A stretch of 64,000 nt of DNA, from NCBI RefSeq assembly GCF_026339735.1, contig NZ_JAPEQG010000001.1:8803001-8867000 (forward strand), read 5' to 3'. Position numbers and translations under genes: made by a program. Below, piece after piece: positions 33,031 through 41,693 of the stretch; position 1 is the first letter of the stretch, and each line of letters opens with the position of its first letter. Source of the DNA: Streptomyces sp. NBC_01669 (GTDB lineage: Bacteria; Actinomycetota; Actinomycetes; Streptomycetales; Streptomycetaceae). The notes below the pieces were generated by a model, which was given only the letters and a program-made list of their open reading frames with translations, was not told the origin of the DNA and did no database searches.

Positions 33031-34152
33031 ATGCCCGGAATATCCCGCAAAATCCTCGGGTTGACCGCTGCCGCCGGTGCCCTGCTGCTGCCCCTCACCG
33101 GCTGCGCCGGCACCAGCCCCGCCGCGGCCGACGTCGACCTGGGCCCCGGTCCGGCCGTATCCGGCAAGGTCAAGAAGGGCGCGCTCGACGGCGTCACCCT
33201 CACCTTCGCCTCCTACGGCGGCATCTACCAGGACGGGCAGGAGGCCGCGGCCGTCAAGCCGTTCGCCACGCAGTCGGGGGCCAAGGTGCTCTCCGACGGT
33301 CCCACCGACTACACCAAGGTCAAGGCCCAGGTCGACGCCAAGAACGTCACCTGGGACGTGGTGGACGCCGACACCCTCTGGGCCGAGCGCCAGTGCGGCA
33401 AGCTGTTCATGCCGCTCGACAGCGACATCGTCGACACCTCCAAACTGCCCAAGGGCATGGAGGGCAAGTGCTCCGTGCCGGCCATGAGCTACGGCGTGGT
33501 CCTGATGTACGACAAGAAGAAGTTCGGTGACAACCCGCCGAAGGACTGGGCGGACTTCCTCGACACGGCCAAGTACCCGGGCAAGCGCGCGATACCCGGC
33601 TTCGCGTCGGACGCGGCCCCGGGTGCCCTGGAGGCGGCCCTGATCGCCGACGGGGTCGCTCCCGACCAGCTGTATCCGCTGGATGTCGACCGGGCTCTGA
33701 AGAAGCTGACGAGCGTCCGCTCCTCGGTGGTCTTCTGGGACACCGGTGCCCGCTCCCAGCAGCTGCTGGAGTCCGGCGAGGTCTCCATGGCCATGGTGTG
33801 GTCCGGCCGCGCCTACTCCGCGGTCAAGAACGGCGCCCACTTCGCGCCGCAATGGAACCAGTTCCTGCCGGTCTCCGACTCCCTCGCCGTTCCTGTCGGC
33901 GCGAAGAATCCCAAGGCCGCCATGGCGCTGGTCAACTACTACCTGGGCGCCAGCCAGCAGACCAAGCTCACCGAGCTGACCTCCTACTCGCCGATCAACA
34001 CCGACGCCAAGCCCAAGCTCGACGAGCTCGCCTCGCAGTACGTGACCACCACCCCCGAGCGGCAGGCCCAGGCGCTCAGGATCGACAACGCCTGGTGGTC
34101 GAAGAACCAGGAGCAGATCATCCAGAAGTGGTCCGACTGGCTGGCGCGGTAA
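33031..34152 (+). CDS. Polyamine-type ABC substrate-binding lipoprotein (PotD-like)
   Basis: 373 residues from ATG 33031 with GGAG upstream. Signal peptide with lipobox LLPLTGC (Cys near residue 25). The mature protein follows the PotD/PotF type: LTFASYGGIYQDGQEAAAVK at the front, VTWDVVDADTLWAERQCGKL, SVPAMSYGVVLMYDKKKFGD, KDWADFLDTAKYPGKRAIPG, SMAMVWSGRAYSAVKNGAH, and MALVNYYLGASQQTKLTEL near the end. Family members bind putrescine, spermidine or related amines. First gene of a tightly packed seven-gene run to 40446. Confidence 0.88.
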   Translation: MPGISRKILGLTAAAGALLLPLTGCAGTSPAAADVDLGPGPAVSGKVKKGALDGVTLTFASYGGIYQDGQEAAAVKPFATQSGAKVLSDGPTDYTKVKAQVDAKNVTWDVVDADTLWAERQCGKLFMPLDSDIVDTSKLPKGMEGKCSVPAMSYGVVLMYDKKKFGDNPPKDWADFLDTAKYPGKRAIPGFASDAAPGALEAALIADGVAPDQLYPLDVDRALKKLTSVRSSVVFWDTGARSQQLLESGEVSMAMVWSGRAYSAVKNGAHFAPQWNQFLPVSDSLAVPVGAKNPKAAMALVNYYLGASQQTKLTELTSYSPINTDAKPKLDELASQYVTTTPERQAQALRIDNAWWSKNQEQIIQKWSDWLAR

Positions 34153-34155
34153 CCC

Positions 34156-35040
34156 ATGACCGCCCTGATCGAGATCGCCTCCCCGGCCACCGGCGGCCGG
34201 CCCCGCAAGGGCGCCGGCGGCCGGTGGGGGATGCTGCTGCTGCCCGCGGTGGTCCTGCTCGCCGTGCTCTTCCTGGTGCCGCTGGGCCTGATGACCTGGC
34301 GCAGTGTCACCGAGCCGACGCCCGGCTGGGGCAACTACTCCTGGTTCCTCACCAGCGACGTCGCCCTCGCCACACTGGTCCGCACGCTGACCGTCGGCGC
34401 CGTCGTCACGCTGGTGACGCTGGTGCTCTCCTACCCGTACGCCTACCTGATGACCGTGGTCGGCGCCCGCGCGCGGATCTGGCTCACCCTGCTGGTGCTG
34501 CTGCCGTTCTGGACAAGCCTGATGGTGCGCACCTTCGCCTGGGTGGTGCTGCTCCAGGACAGCGGCGTGGTCAACCAGCTCCTCGGCACCGTGGGGCTGG
34601 GCCCACTGCAGCTGATCCGCACCCCCGCCGGGGTGGTGATCGGCATGTCCCAGGTGCTGATGCCCTTCATGGTGCTGCCGCTGTACGCGGTGATGAGCGG
34701 CATCGACCGCCGGCTGCTGGACGCCGCGCAGGGCATGGGCGCACGCCCGTCCGTCGCGTTCCTGCGGGTCTTCGTGCCACTGTCGCTGCCCGGCGTGGGC
34801 GCGGGCGCGCTGACCGTATTCATCACCTCGCTCGGCTTCTACATCACCCCGGCGCTGCTGGGCTCGCCCGACCAGGCGCTGATCTCGCAGCAGATCTTCA
34901 CCCAGGTCAACGGGCTGCTGGCGTGGGGCCGCGGCGGAGCGATGGGCGTGGTGCTGCTGGCGGTGACGCTGGTCCTGCTGGGACTGGTCGGCGTCGTCCT
35001 GCGATTCACCCGTAGCCGTAACCGCGGAGGTGCCCGATGA
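34156..35040 (+). CDS. ABC permease 1 (PotB-like)
   Basis: 294 residues from ATG 34156, three bases after the binding protein stop. Six hydrophobic helices starting MLLLPAVVLLAVLFLVPLGL. LPFWTSLMVRTFAWVVLLQD is typical of spermidine/putrescine-type permeases, and the ATPase-coupling loop is LDAAQGMGARPSVAFLRVFV. Pairs with the next permease. ATGA overlap with the following gene shows translational coupling. Confidence 0.9.
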   Translation: MTALIEIASPATGGRPRKGAGGRWGMLLLPAVVLLAVLFLVPLGLMTWRSVTEPTPGWGNYSWFLTSDVALATLVRTLTVGAVVTLVTLVLSYPYAYLMTVVGARARIWLTLLVLLPFWTSLMVRTFAWVVLLQDSGVVNQLLGTVGLGPLQLIRTPAGVVIGMSQVLMPFMVLPLYAVMSGIDRRLLDAAQGMGARPSVAFLRVFVPLSLPGVGAGALTVFITSLGFYITPALLGSPDQALISQQIFTQVNGLLAWGRGGAMGVVLLAVTLVLLGLVGVVLRFTRSRNRGGAR

Positions 35041-35828
35041 GGACTGGACCCGCGCGGATCGCGCTCTGGACGTTCAGCGCCCTGGTGGGCTGCTGGCTCA
35101 TCGCGCCGACACTGGTGGTGATCCCGCTCAGCTTCACCGACAAGGCATCCCTGGTGTTTCCGCCGAGCGGCTGGTCCACCCGTTGGTACGCCAACTTCTT
35201 CACCGACCCTCGGTGGATCGACGCGCTGCTCTCATCGCTCCAGGTGGGCGCCCTGGTCGCGCTGGTGGCCACTGTCCTGGGCACCGCCGCCGCGATCGCG
35301 CTCACCCGGTCCGGCTCGCGCTGGGCGAAGGCGTCGTACGGGCTGCTGCTGGCCCCCATGATCGTGCCGACCGTGGTGGTGGCCATCGGCGTGTACGCGC
35401 TCTTCCTCCAGTACAACCTGCTGGGCACCCTGCTCGGCTTCGTCACCGCCCACACCGTGCTGGCCCTGCCGTTCGTGATCATCCCGGTGACGGCGAGTCT
35501 GCGCGGCTTCGACCGGAGGCTGGAGGACGCCGCGCTGATCTGCGGCGCCAACCGGTGGGGCGCCATCCGGCAGGTGACCCTGCCGCAGATTGCCCCCGGT
35601 GTCGTCTCCGGTGCCCTGTTCGCCTTCGTCACCAGTTTCGACGAGGTCGTCGTCTCGCTGTTCATCCAGAGCCCCTACCTGCAGACCCTGCCGGTCAAGA
35701 TGTTCGCCAGCGTGACCCGGGACACCGACCCCACCATTGCCGCGGCCGCCACTTTGATCATCGTCTTCACCACGGTGCTCGTGCTGGCCGCCACCTTTGC
35801 CACCGCCAGGAGGAACCGTGTCCGCTGA
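35037..35828 (+). CDS. ABC permease 2 (PotC-like)
   Basis: 263 residues from ATG 35037, overlapping the previous stop. Six helices; SFTDKASLVFPPSGWSTRWY near the N-terminus and the coupling loop LEDAALICGANRWGAIRQVT followed by LPQIAPGVVSGALFAFVTSF match PotC/PotI-type subunits. SFDEVVVSLFI in the last loop is characteristic of polyamine-type permeases. Overlaps the ATPase gene by 11 bases. Confidence 0.9.
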   Translation: MRTGPARIALWTFSALVGCWLIAPTLVVIPLSFTDKASLVFPPSGWSTRWYANFFTDPRWIDALLSSLQVGALVALVATVLGTAAAIALTRSGSRWAKASYGLLLAPMIVPTVVVAIGVYALFLQYNLLGTLLGFVTAHTVLALPFVIIPVTASLRGFDRRLEDAALICGANRWGAIRQVTLPQIAPGVVSGALFAFVTSFDEVVVSLFIQSPYLQTLPVKMFASVTRDTDPTIAAAATLIIVFTTVLVLAATFATARRNRVR

Positions 35829-36990
35829 GTCCAGCCTCATCAAGGCGCGCGGAGCCCGCATCGAACTGGCGCAGGTGCGCAAGGAGTACGCGGACTCCGT
35901 CGCCGTCGACGACGTCTCCCTGGTCATCGAACCGGGCGAGTTCATGACCCTGTTGGGGCCCAGCGGCTCCGGCAAGACCACCACCCTCAACATCATCGCC
36001 GGCTTCACCGCCGCCACCTCGGGCACCCTGACCATAGGCGGCAAGCAGATGCAGGACCTGCCGCCGCACCGGCGCGACATCGGCATGGTCTTCCAGCACT
36101 ACGCACTCTTTCCCCACATGACCGTGGCGGAGAACGTCGCCTTCCCGCTCAAGCAGCGCAAGGTGCCCAAGGCCCGCCGCGCCGAGATGGTCGAAGCGGC
36201 TCTTCAGACCGTGCGGCTCGGCGGCTACGGCCACCGCAGGCCGCGCGAACTCTCCGGCGGCCAGCAGCAGCGGGTCGCCCTGGCCCGGGCCGTGGTGTAC
36301 GAGCCGAGCGTGCTGCTGATGGACGAGCCGCTCGGCGCGCTCGACAAGAAGCTGCGCGAATCCCTCCAGTTGGAGATCAAACGGGTGCACCAGGAGGTCG
36401 GCTCCACCTTCGTCTTCGTCACCCACGACCAGGAGGAGGCGCTGGTCCTGTCGGATCGCATCGCCGTCTTCGACGACGGAGGCATCCAGCAGGTCGGCAC
36501 CGGGAGCGAACTCTACGAAAAGCCCCGCAGCCTCTTCGTGGCCGAGTTCCTCGGCGAGTCCTCCGTCATCCGGGGACGCGTCGAGCCGGACGGCGACGAC
36601 TCCCGCCTGCGGGTCGGCGACCGCACCGTACGCGCGCTCGGCCGGCCGGCGGGGGGCGGCACGGCCGCCGTCGTGGTCCGCCCCGAGCACCTGAGAGTGC
36701 AGCCGGCTGCGGCGCCGGTGGCCTCCGGGGTCAACGCGCTGCCCGCCCGGGTCACCCAGGAGATCTACCTGGGCTCCGGCCGCAAGCTCGAACTCGCCCT
36801 GCCCGACGGCACCATGCTGCTCGCCCGCGAGCAGGCCGACCGGCTGTCCGGCGTCCGCCGCGGTGACGAGGTCACCGTGGTCTGGGACGTCGAGCGAGGC
36901 GTCCTGCTCGATGACACGACCGGCACCACCCACCCACCCACTTCCGGTGACCGGATCCCGGTCGCCGCCGCGGAAATGAGCGGACGATGA
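35818..36990 (+). CDS. ABC ATPase (PotA-like)
   Basis: 390 residues from GTG 35818, preceded by AGGAGG. Walker A GPSGSGKTTTLN (residues 47-58), Q-loop VFQHYALFPHMTV, signature LSGGQQQRVALARA, Walker B VLLMDEPLGALD, and H-loop FVTHDQEEALVLSD. A C-terminal TOBE-type domain (residues 285-365; VVVRPEHLRVQ, QEIYLGSGRKLELALPDG) is present, as in PotA. It energises the two preceding permeases. ATGA overlap with the oxidoreductase gene. Confidence 0.92.
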   Translation: MSAESSLIKARGARIELAQVRKEYADSVAVDDVSLVIEPGEFMTLLGPSGSGKTTTLNIIAGFTAATSGTLTIGGKQMQDLPPHRRDIGMVFQHYALFPHMTVAENVAFPLKQRKVPKARRAEMVEAALQTVRLGGYGHRRPRELSGGQQQRVALARAVVYEPSVLLMDEPLGALDKKLRESLQLEIKRVHQEVGSTFVFVTHDQEEALVLSDRIAVFDDGGIQQVGTGSELYEKPRSLFVAEFLGESSVIRGRVEPDGDDSRLRVGDRTVRALGRPAGGGTAAVVVRPEHLRVQPAAAPVASGVNALPARVTQEIYLGSGRKLELALPDGTMLLAREQADRLSGVRRGDEVTVVWDVERGVLLDDTTGTTHPPTSGDRIPVAAAEMSGR

Positions 36991-38405
36991 GCACGACCAC
37001 CCCGAGCGGCACTCCCGCCACCAGCCCTACCTTCGTCAACGGCGCCGTCTCCTTCTGGTACCGGGAGAGCGGCGTCCCCGCCCGCCGCCCGGCCCTGCCC
37101 GGCGATCTGGACGTGGACGTCGCGCTCGTCGGCGGCGGCTACACCGCCCTGTGGACCGCCTATTACCTCAAGCAGGCCCAGCCCGACCTCAGGATCGCCG
37201 TCCTGGAGAAGGAGTTCGCCGGCTTCGGCGCCTCCGGCCGCAACGGCGGCTGGCTCAGCGCCGAGCCGCCCGGCCAGATGCACCGCTACGCCAAGTCGCA
37301 CGGCCGGGAGTCGGCCGTCGCCCTGCAGCGCGAGATGTTCTCCTCCGTCGACGAGGTCATCCGGGTCGCCGCCGAGGAAGGCATCGAGGCCGACATCCAG
37401 AAGGACGGTCTGCTGCACGTCGCCACCAACGCCGCGCAGGAGCGGCGGCTGCGCGAGGGGCTGCCGCCGCTGCGCGCCGAGGGCTGGGGCGAGGACGACC
37501 TGGTCGAACTCGACGCGGACCAGCTCGCCGAGCGGGTCCGCGTGGCCGGTGCCCGCTACGCCCAGTGGAGCCCGCACTGCGCCCGCATCCAGCCCGCCAA
37601 GCTGGTACGGGGCCTGGCCGACGTGGTCGAGCGGATGGGCGTGGCCATCTACGAGGGCACCGAGGTCACCGAGATCCGCCCGCACGAGGCGGTCACCCCG
37701 CATGGCACCGTCAAGGCGACGTACGTCATCCGGGCGCTGGAGGGGTTCACCGCCGGGCTGCGCGGCCACCGCCGGGCCTGGCTGCCGATGAACAGCAGCA
37801 TGATCGTCACCGAGCCGCTGCCTGCTTCAGCATGGGACGAGATCGGCTGGCGCGGCGCCGAACTGATCGGGGACGAGGCCAACTCCTACTGCTACATCCA
37901 GCGCACCACCGACGGCCGCATCGCCATCGGCGGGCGCGGCATCCCGTACATGTTCGGCTCCCACGTCGACCAGCGCGGCGAGACCCGGGCCGCCACCCAG
38001 CTGCAGCTGCAGGCCATCCTGCGGCAGCACTTCCCGGCCACCGAGGGCGTCGGGATCGACCACACGTGGTCCGGTGTGCTGGGCGTGCCGCGCGACTGGT
38101 GCGCCACCGTCCACCTGGACGAGCGGACCGGTCTCGGCTGGGCCGGCGGCTACGTCGGGCACGGCGTGACCACCACCAACCTCGCCGGACGCACTCTGCG
38201 CGACCTGATCCTGCGTCAGAAGACCGAGCTCACCCGGCTGCCCTGGGTCGACCGCAAGGTGCGCGGCTGGGAGCCGGAGCCGCTGCGCTGGCTGGGCGTG
38301 CGCAGCCTTTACGTCGCCTACCGCGCCGCCGACCGGCACGAGAACTCCGGCCTGGAGCGCACGTCCGTCATCGCACGCGTTGCCAACGTCATCAGCGGCC
38401 GCTGA
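36987..38405 (+). CDS. FAD-dependent amine oxidase of the DAO family (PuuB-like)
   Basis: 472 residues from ATG 36987, overlapping the ATPase stop. The N-terminal FAD fold shows DVALVGGGYTALWTAYYL (dinucleotide motif), VLEKEFAGFGASGRNGGWLS (substrate/FAD lining), and the C-terminal part GIDHTWSGVLGVPRDWCATV, LGWAGGYVGHGVTTTNLAGR. The GASGRNGG motif and GYVGHGV ending are typical of gamma-glutamylputrescine oxidase-like and glycine-oxidase-like enzymes, which oxidise a primary or secondary amine to imine, then aldehyde, with H2O2. Together with the importer it suggests oxidative use of an imported amine. Confidence 0.88.
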   Translation: MSTTTPSGTPATSPTFVNGAVSFWYRESGVPARRPALPGDLDVDVALVGGGYTALWTAYYLKQAQPDLRIAVLEKEFAGFGASGRNGGWLSAEPPGQMHRYAKSHGRESAVALQREMFSSVDEVIRVAAEEGIEADIQKDGLLHVATNAAQERRLREGLPPLRAEGWGEDDLVELDADQLAERVRVAGARYAQWSPHCARIQPAKLVRGLADVVERMGVAIYEGTEVTEIRPHEAVTPHGTVKATYVIRALEGFTAGLRGHRRAWLPMNSSMIVTEPLPASAWDEIGWRGAELIGDEANSYCYIQRTTDGRIAIGGRGIPYMFGSHVDQRGETRAATQLQLQAILRQHFPATEGVGIDHTWSGVLGVPRDWCATVHLDERTGLGWAGGYVGHGVTTTNLAGRTLRDLILRQKTELTRLPWVDRKVRGWEPEPLRWLGVRSLYVAYRAADRHENSGLERTSVIARVANVISGR

Positions 38406-38422
38406 AAGGAGCGACCCACCTC

Positions 38423-38803
38423 ATGGACACCACCGCCCTCGTCCCCGCCGTCGCCTTCCTCGCCGACGCGGCAAACGCCGATCTGCCCCCCGCGAACCCC
38501 AAGCCCACCAGCACCACCGGCCAGCAGGAGACCACCCGCCCCCTGTGGCAGTCCCCCGACGGACTGGTGGAGGTCGGCGTCTGGGAGTGCGACCCCGGCC
38601 GCTTCACCGCCACCCGCGACGGCTACGACGAGGTCTGCCAGGTGCTGACCGGGTCCGCCACCGTGCACACCGAGGGCGGAGAGGCCGTCGAGCTGGTTCC
38701 CGGCTCCACCCTGGCGATGCCAGCCGGCTGGCGCGGCACGTGGCAGGTGCAAGAGACCCTGCGCAAGGTGTACGTGCTGCGCACCCACCGGGCCGACGCA
38801 TGA
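38423..38803 (+). CDS. Small cupin protein
   Basis: 126 residues from ATG 38423, with AAAGGAG upstream of the start. A single cupin of the DUF861 type: LWQSPDGLVEVGVWECDPGR, RDGYDEVCQVLTGSATVHTE, GSTLAMPAGWRGTWQVQETL, KVYVLR. The EVC-x-VLTG and PAGW patterns are shared with (S)-ureidoglycine aminohydrolase-like and EutQ-like cupins, so a role in handling an amine-derived intermediate is possible. Its stop overlaps the amidohydrolase start (ATGA). Confidence 0.78.
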   Translation: MDTTALVPAVAFLADAANADLPPANPKPTSTTGQQETTRPLWQSPDGLVEVGVWECDPGRFTATRDGYDEVCQVLTGSATVHTEGGEAVELVPGSTLAMPAGWRGTWQVQETLRKVYVLRTHRADA

Positions 38804-40446
38804 CCCTCGTCCTGCACGGCGGCCGCGTGTGGACCGGCGACCCTCGGCGCCCCCACGCGACGGCCGTCGCCGTGTCCGGCGGCCGGATCACCGCCGTGGG
38901 CACTGACGCCGAGGTACGCCGGGCCGCCGGCCGGCCCGCCGAAGCCGTCGACCTGGCCGGCCGGACCGTGGTGCCCGGCCTCCAGGACGCGCACATCCAC
39001 CCCGTCTGGGGCGCCCTGGAGGCGCTGCGCTGCGACCTCACCGGCGCCACCGATGCCGAGAGCTGCGTCGCGGCCGTCCGGGAGTACGCGACCGCCCACC
39101 CCGGGCAGCCGTGGATCCTGGGCGGCGGCTGGACCATGGACTGCTTCCCCGGCGGCTGGCCCACCCGTGAGCCGCTGGACGCGGTCGTCCCGGACCGGCC
39201 GGTCTTCCTGCCCAACTCCGACCACCACTCTGCATGGGTCAACTCGGCGGCAATGGAACGCGCCGGGATCGACGCGGCCACACCGGACCCGCCGGCCGGG
39301 CGGATCGAACGCGACGCGGCCGGCCGGCCCACCGGGGTACTGCACGAGAGCGCCATGGACCTGGTGGCCCGGGTGCTTCCGCGGGACACCGTCGAGGACC
39401 AGGTCGCGGCGCTCCGCCACGCGCAGGCCCACCTCTTCCGCTACGGCATCACCGGCTGGCAGGACGCCATCGTCGGCGCCTACGGCGGGGCCGGCGACAC
39501 GCTCGCCGCCTACCGCCGGGCCGACGCGGGGGGACTGCTGAAGGCCCGGGTCACCGGCGCCCTGTGGTGGGACCGCGACCGCGGCCTGGAGCAGCTGGAC
39601 GACCTGGTGGCGCGCCGCGGCGAGCCCGGTCGCCGGTTCCGGGCCGGTGCGGTCAAGGTGATGCAGGACGGCGTGCTGGAGAACGGCACCGGTGCGCTGC
39701 TGGAGCCGTACCTGGACTCCTGCGGGTGCGTCACCAGCAACCTCGGCCACTCCAACGTGCCTGCCGAGCTGCTCTCCCAGTCGGTGACCCGGCTGGACGC
39801 CGCCGGCTTTCAGGTGCACTTCCACGCGATCGGCGACCGCGCCGTGCGCGAGTGCCTGGACGCGGTCGAGGCCGCCGTCCACGCGAACGGGGCTCGTGAC
39901 CGGCGCCACCACATCGCCCATGTGCAGCTGGTCGACGACGCGGACATCGGCCGCTTCGCCGAGCTGGGGGTGGCAGCCAACGTCCAGTCGCTGTGGGCGA
40001 CCCACCACCAGCAGACCGACGAGCTGACCAACCCCCTGCTGGGCGAGGGACGGGCCGGCCGACAGTATCCCTTCCGTCGGCTGCTGGACAGCGGCGCCCG
40101 GCTCGCAGGGGGCAGCGACTGGCCGGTCACCACGGCCGACCCGTGGCAGGCCATGCATGTGGCCGTGCACCGCACCGAACCGCCCAGCTCGGCGCACGCC
40201 GAGTGGCCGGGCGCCGACCGCCCGTTCGTGCCCGAGGAGCGGCTGGAGTTCACCGACATCCTGCGCGCCTACACCGCAGGCTCAGCCTGGGTGAACGGCA
40301 ACGACGACGAGGTCGGCCTGGTGCGCGAGGGCATGGCGGCGGACCTCGCTGTCCTCGACCAGGACCTCTTCGCCCCGGACGCGTACGTGGCTGGCGCCCG
40401 CTCGGTGCTCACCCTCGTCGCGGGGGAGGCCGTCCACGCCGATTGA
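38800..40446 (+). CDS. YtcJ-like metal-dependent amidohydrolase (family 3)
   Basis: 548 residues from ATG 38800. Features of amidohydrolase family 3: VVPGLQDAHIHPVWGAL (HxH metal ligands), AGAVKVMQDGVLENGTGAL (lysine position), VHFHAIGDRAVRECLDAVEA (third His), RRHHIAHVQLVDDADIGRFA, LAGGSDWPVTTADPW (metal Asp), and EGMAADLAVLDQDLF near the end. Such enzymes cleave amide or imide bonds or deaminate; the substrate is unknown. Last gene of the operon. A 50-codon fragment of a related gene lies at 29528-29680. Confidence 0.88.
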   Translation: MTLVLHGGRVWTGDPRRPHATAVAVSGGRITAVGTDAEVRRAAGRPAEAVDLAGRTVVPGLQDAHIHPVWGALEALRCDLTGATDAESCVAAVREYATAHPGQPWILGGGWTMDCFPGGWPTREPLDAVVPDRPVFLPNSDHHSAWVNSAAMERAGIDAATPDPPAGRIERDAAGRPTGVLHESAMDLVARVLPRDTVEDQVAALRHAQAHLFRYGITGWQDAIVGAYGGAGDTLAAYRRADAGGLLKARVTGALWWDRDRGLEQLDDLVARRGEPGRRFRAGAVKVMQDGVLENGTGALLEPYLDSCGCVTSNLGHSNVPAELLSQSVTRLDAAGFQVHFHAIGDRAVRECLDAVEAAVHANGARDRRHHIAHVQLVDDADIGRFAELGVAANVQSLWATHHQQTDELTNPLLGEGRAGRQYPFRRLLDSGARLAGGSDWPVTTADPWQAMHVAVHRTEPPSSAHAEWPGADRPFVPEERLEFTDILRAYTAGSAWVNGNDDEVGLVREGMAADLAVLDQDLFAPDAYVAGARSVLTLVAGEAVHAD

Positions 40447-41018
40447 GTGGTCGGATGGCGGAGTGGGTGATGGCACCAACTCGTAAGAGCAATGCCGGAC
40501 GACGTCGGCCGGCCGTGGCGGACGACGCTGTCCGCCACGGGGCGTACGGGACGCTCCCGCGTTCGCGAAACGAGAACCGGCCCCTCCTGACGCGGATGCA
40601 GCGCAGATCTCCACAGCGCCGCGCTCAGGCAGTGGCATCAGCCCTGCGTCGGCGCCTCCGGGGTGAGGGGCAAGGCATCATCGCGCCGAACACCGCCCCC
40701 ACCGGGCCCGCAACCAACCACCTCCCGACGCCGACCAGCAACCCACGACCATGCACAAGCCCGAAAACCGCCGACTCCTGCGCACCCGCATCCTCAGCGG
40801 CGTCATCAACGAGTACCGCTAATCGACTTGACCTGCAGCGACGACTTTCCGAGCCCCACAGGATCCGGCAGCGCCATGACCCTGCGCAGCAAGGTCATCC
40901 GCCCTGCACTGATGCCCACGAGGCTCACGTCGCGTTGCCGTCACTGCTCCCCATGCCTTCGCTGCTGTGTGAGTGGGGAGGGACTGGCCCCATGGCGGCC
41001 GGACCGGCAAGAGCGAAC
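40447..41018. other. Intergenic stretch with one integrase tail
   Basis: 570 bases between the convergent amidohydrolase and response regulator genes. Except for the short integrase tail noted separately, I find no coding signal or family match. Confidence 0.4.
40751..40822 (+). pseudogene. C-terminal tail of an rve integrase
   Basis: Twenty-three codons, MHKPENRRLLRTRILSGV then INEYR and stop. The ending R-x-R-x-L-x-GVINEYR is the typical C-terminus of the rve integrases whose larger fragment occurs at 29676-30028. Nothing upstream is recognisable. Confidence 0.5.
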
Positions 41019-41693
41019 TCAGGCGCGCCAACCGTAGCGGCGCTCGGGTCTGCCGGCGGCTCCGTACCGCAAGGACACCTCGGCGCGGCCGGTGTCGTGG
41101 AAGTATTCGAGGTAACGGCGCGCGCTGACCCGGGAGATGCCAGTTCGGGCCGCGCACTCGGCGGCGGACAGCGTTCCGTCGGTACCGCACAGTGTGCGTT
41201 CGATCAGCTCTGCGGTCTCCACGCTCATGCCCTTCGGCAGCGCGACACTCGACGCCGACAAGCCGGCCCCGGTCAGTACCCGGTCCACGTCGGCCTGACC
41301 TCTGACGACTGTGGTGAGCAGGCTGTTGCGCTGGGCGGCGTACCGTACGAGGCGGGGACGCAGGTCTTCGAAGTCGAACGGCTTCAGCAGGTAGTTGACC
41401 ACACCCTGGCGGACGGAGCGGCGGACCACGTCGGTCTCGCGCGAGGCACTGATCACCATGACGTCACAGTCGTGCCCGGCGGTCCGCAGACGTGGAATGA
41501 CGTCCAGGCCGAACATGTCAGGAAGATAGAGGTCGAGCAGGACCAGGTCGGGGCGCAGCTCGCCGACGGCCGTGATCGCCTGCTCACCGGTGTTCGCCGT
41601 GCCGACGACCCGGAAGGGCTCGACGCGGTCGACGAAGTTCTGGTGGACACTTGCCACCATGAAGTCGTCGTCGACGACCAGTACGTCGATCAT
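41019..41693 (-). CDS. Response regulator, CitB/DcuR type
   Basis: 224 residues from ATG 41693, overlapping the end of the kinase gene (ATGA). Receiver domain: VLVVDDDFMVASVHQNFVDR (acidic pocket), LVLLDLYLPDMFGLDVIPRL (phospho-Asp), VMVISASRETDVVRRSVRQG, YLLKPFDFEDLRPRLVRY (conserved Lys). The C-terminal part is a winged-helix-like domain (ECAARTGISRVSARRYLEYF, GRPERRYGW) typical of CitB/DctR-type regulators. It should activate the divergent tricarboxylate transporter operon when citrate-like substrates are sensed. Confidence 0.9.
   Translation of the reverse strand: MIDVLVVDDDFMVASVHQNFVDRVEPFRVVGTANTGEQAITAVGELRPDLVLLDLYLPDMFGLDVIPRLRTAGHDCDVMVISASRETDVVRRSVRQGVVNYLLKPFDFEDLRPRLVRYAAQRNSLLTTVVRGQADVDRVLTGAGLSASSVALPKGMSVETAELIERTLCGTDGTLSAAECAARTGISRVSARRYLEYFHDTGRAEVSLRYGAAGRPERRYGWRA

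Noticed and set aside
37151..38422. Long N-terminal extension of the small cupin frame through the oxidase gene
   Set aside because: Arg/Pro-rich shadow of the FAD oxidase; the cupin begins at ATG 38423 with its own ribosome binding site.
38623..40197. 524-codon minus-strand frame
   Set aside because: Shadow of the amidohydrolase, which has all metal-binding motifs in the other strand.
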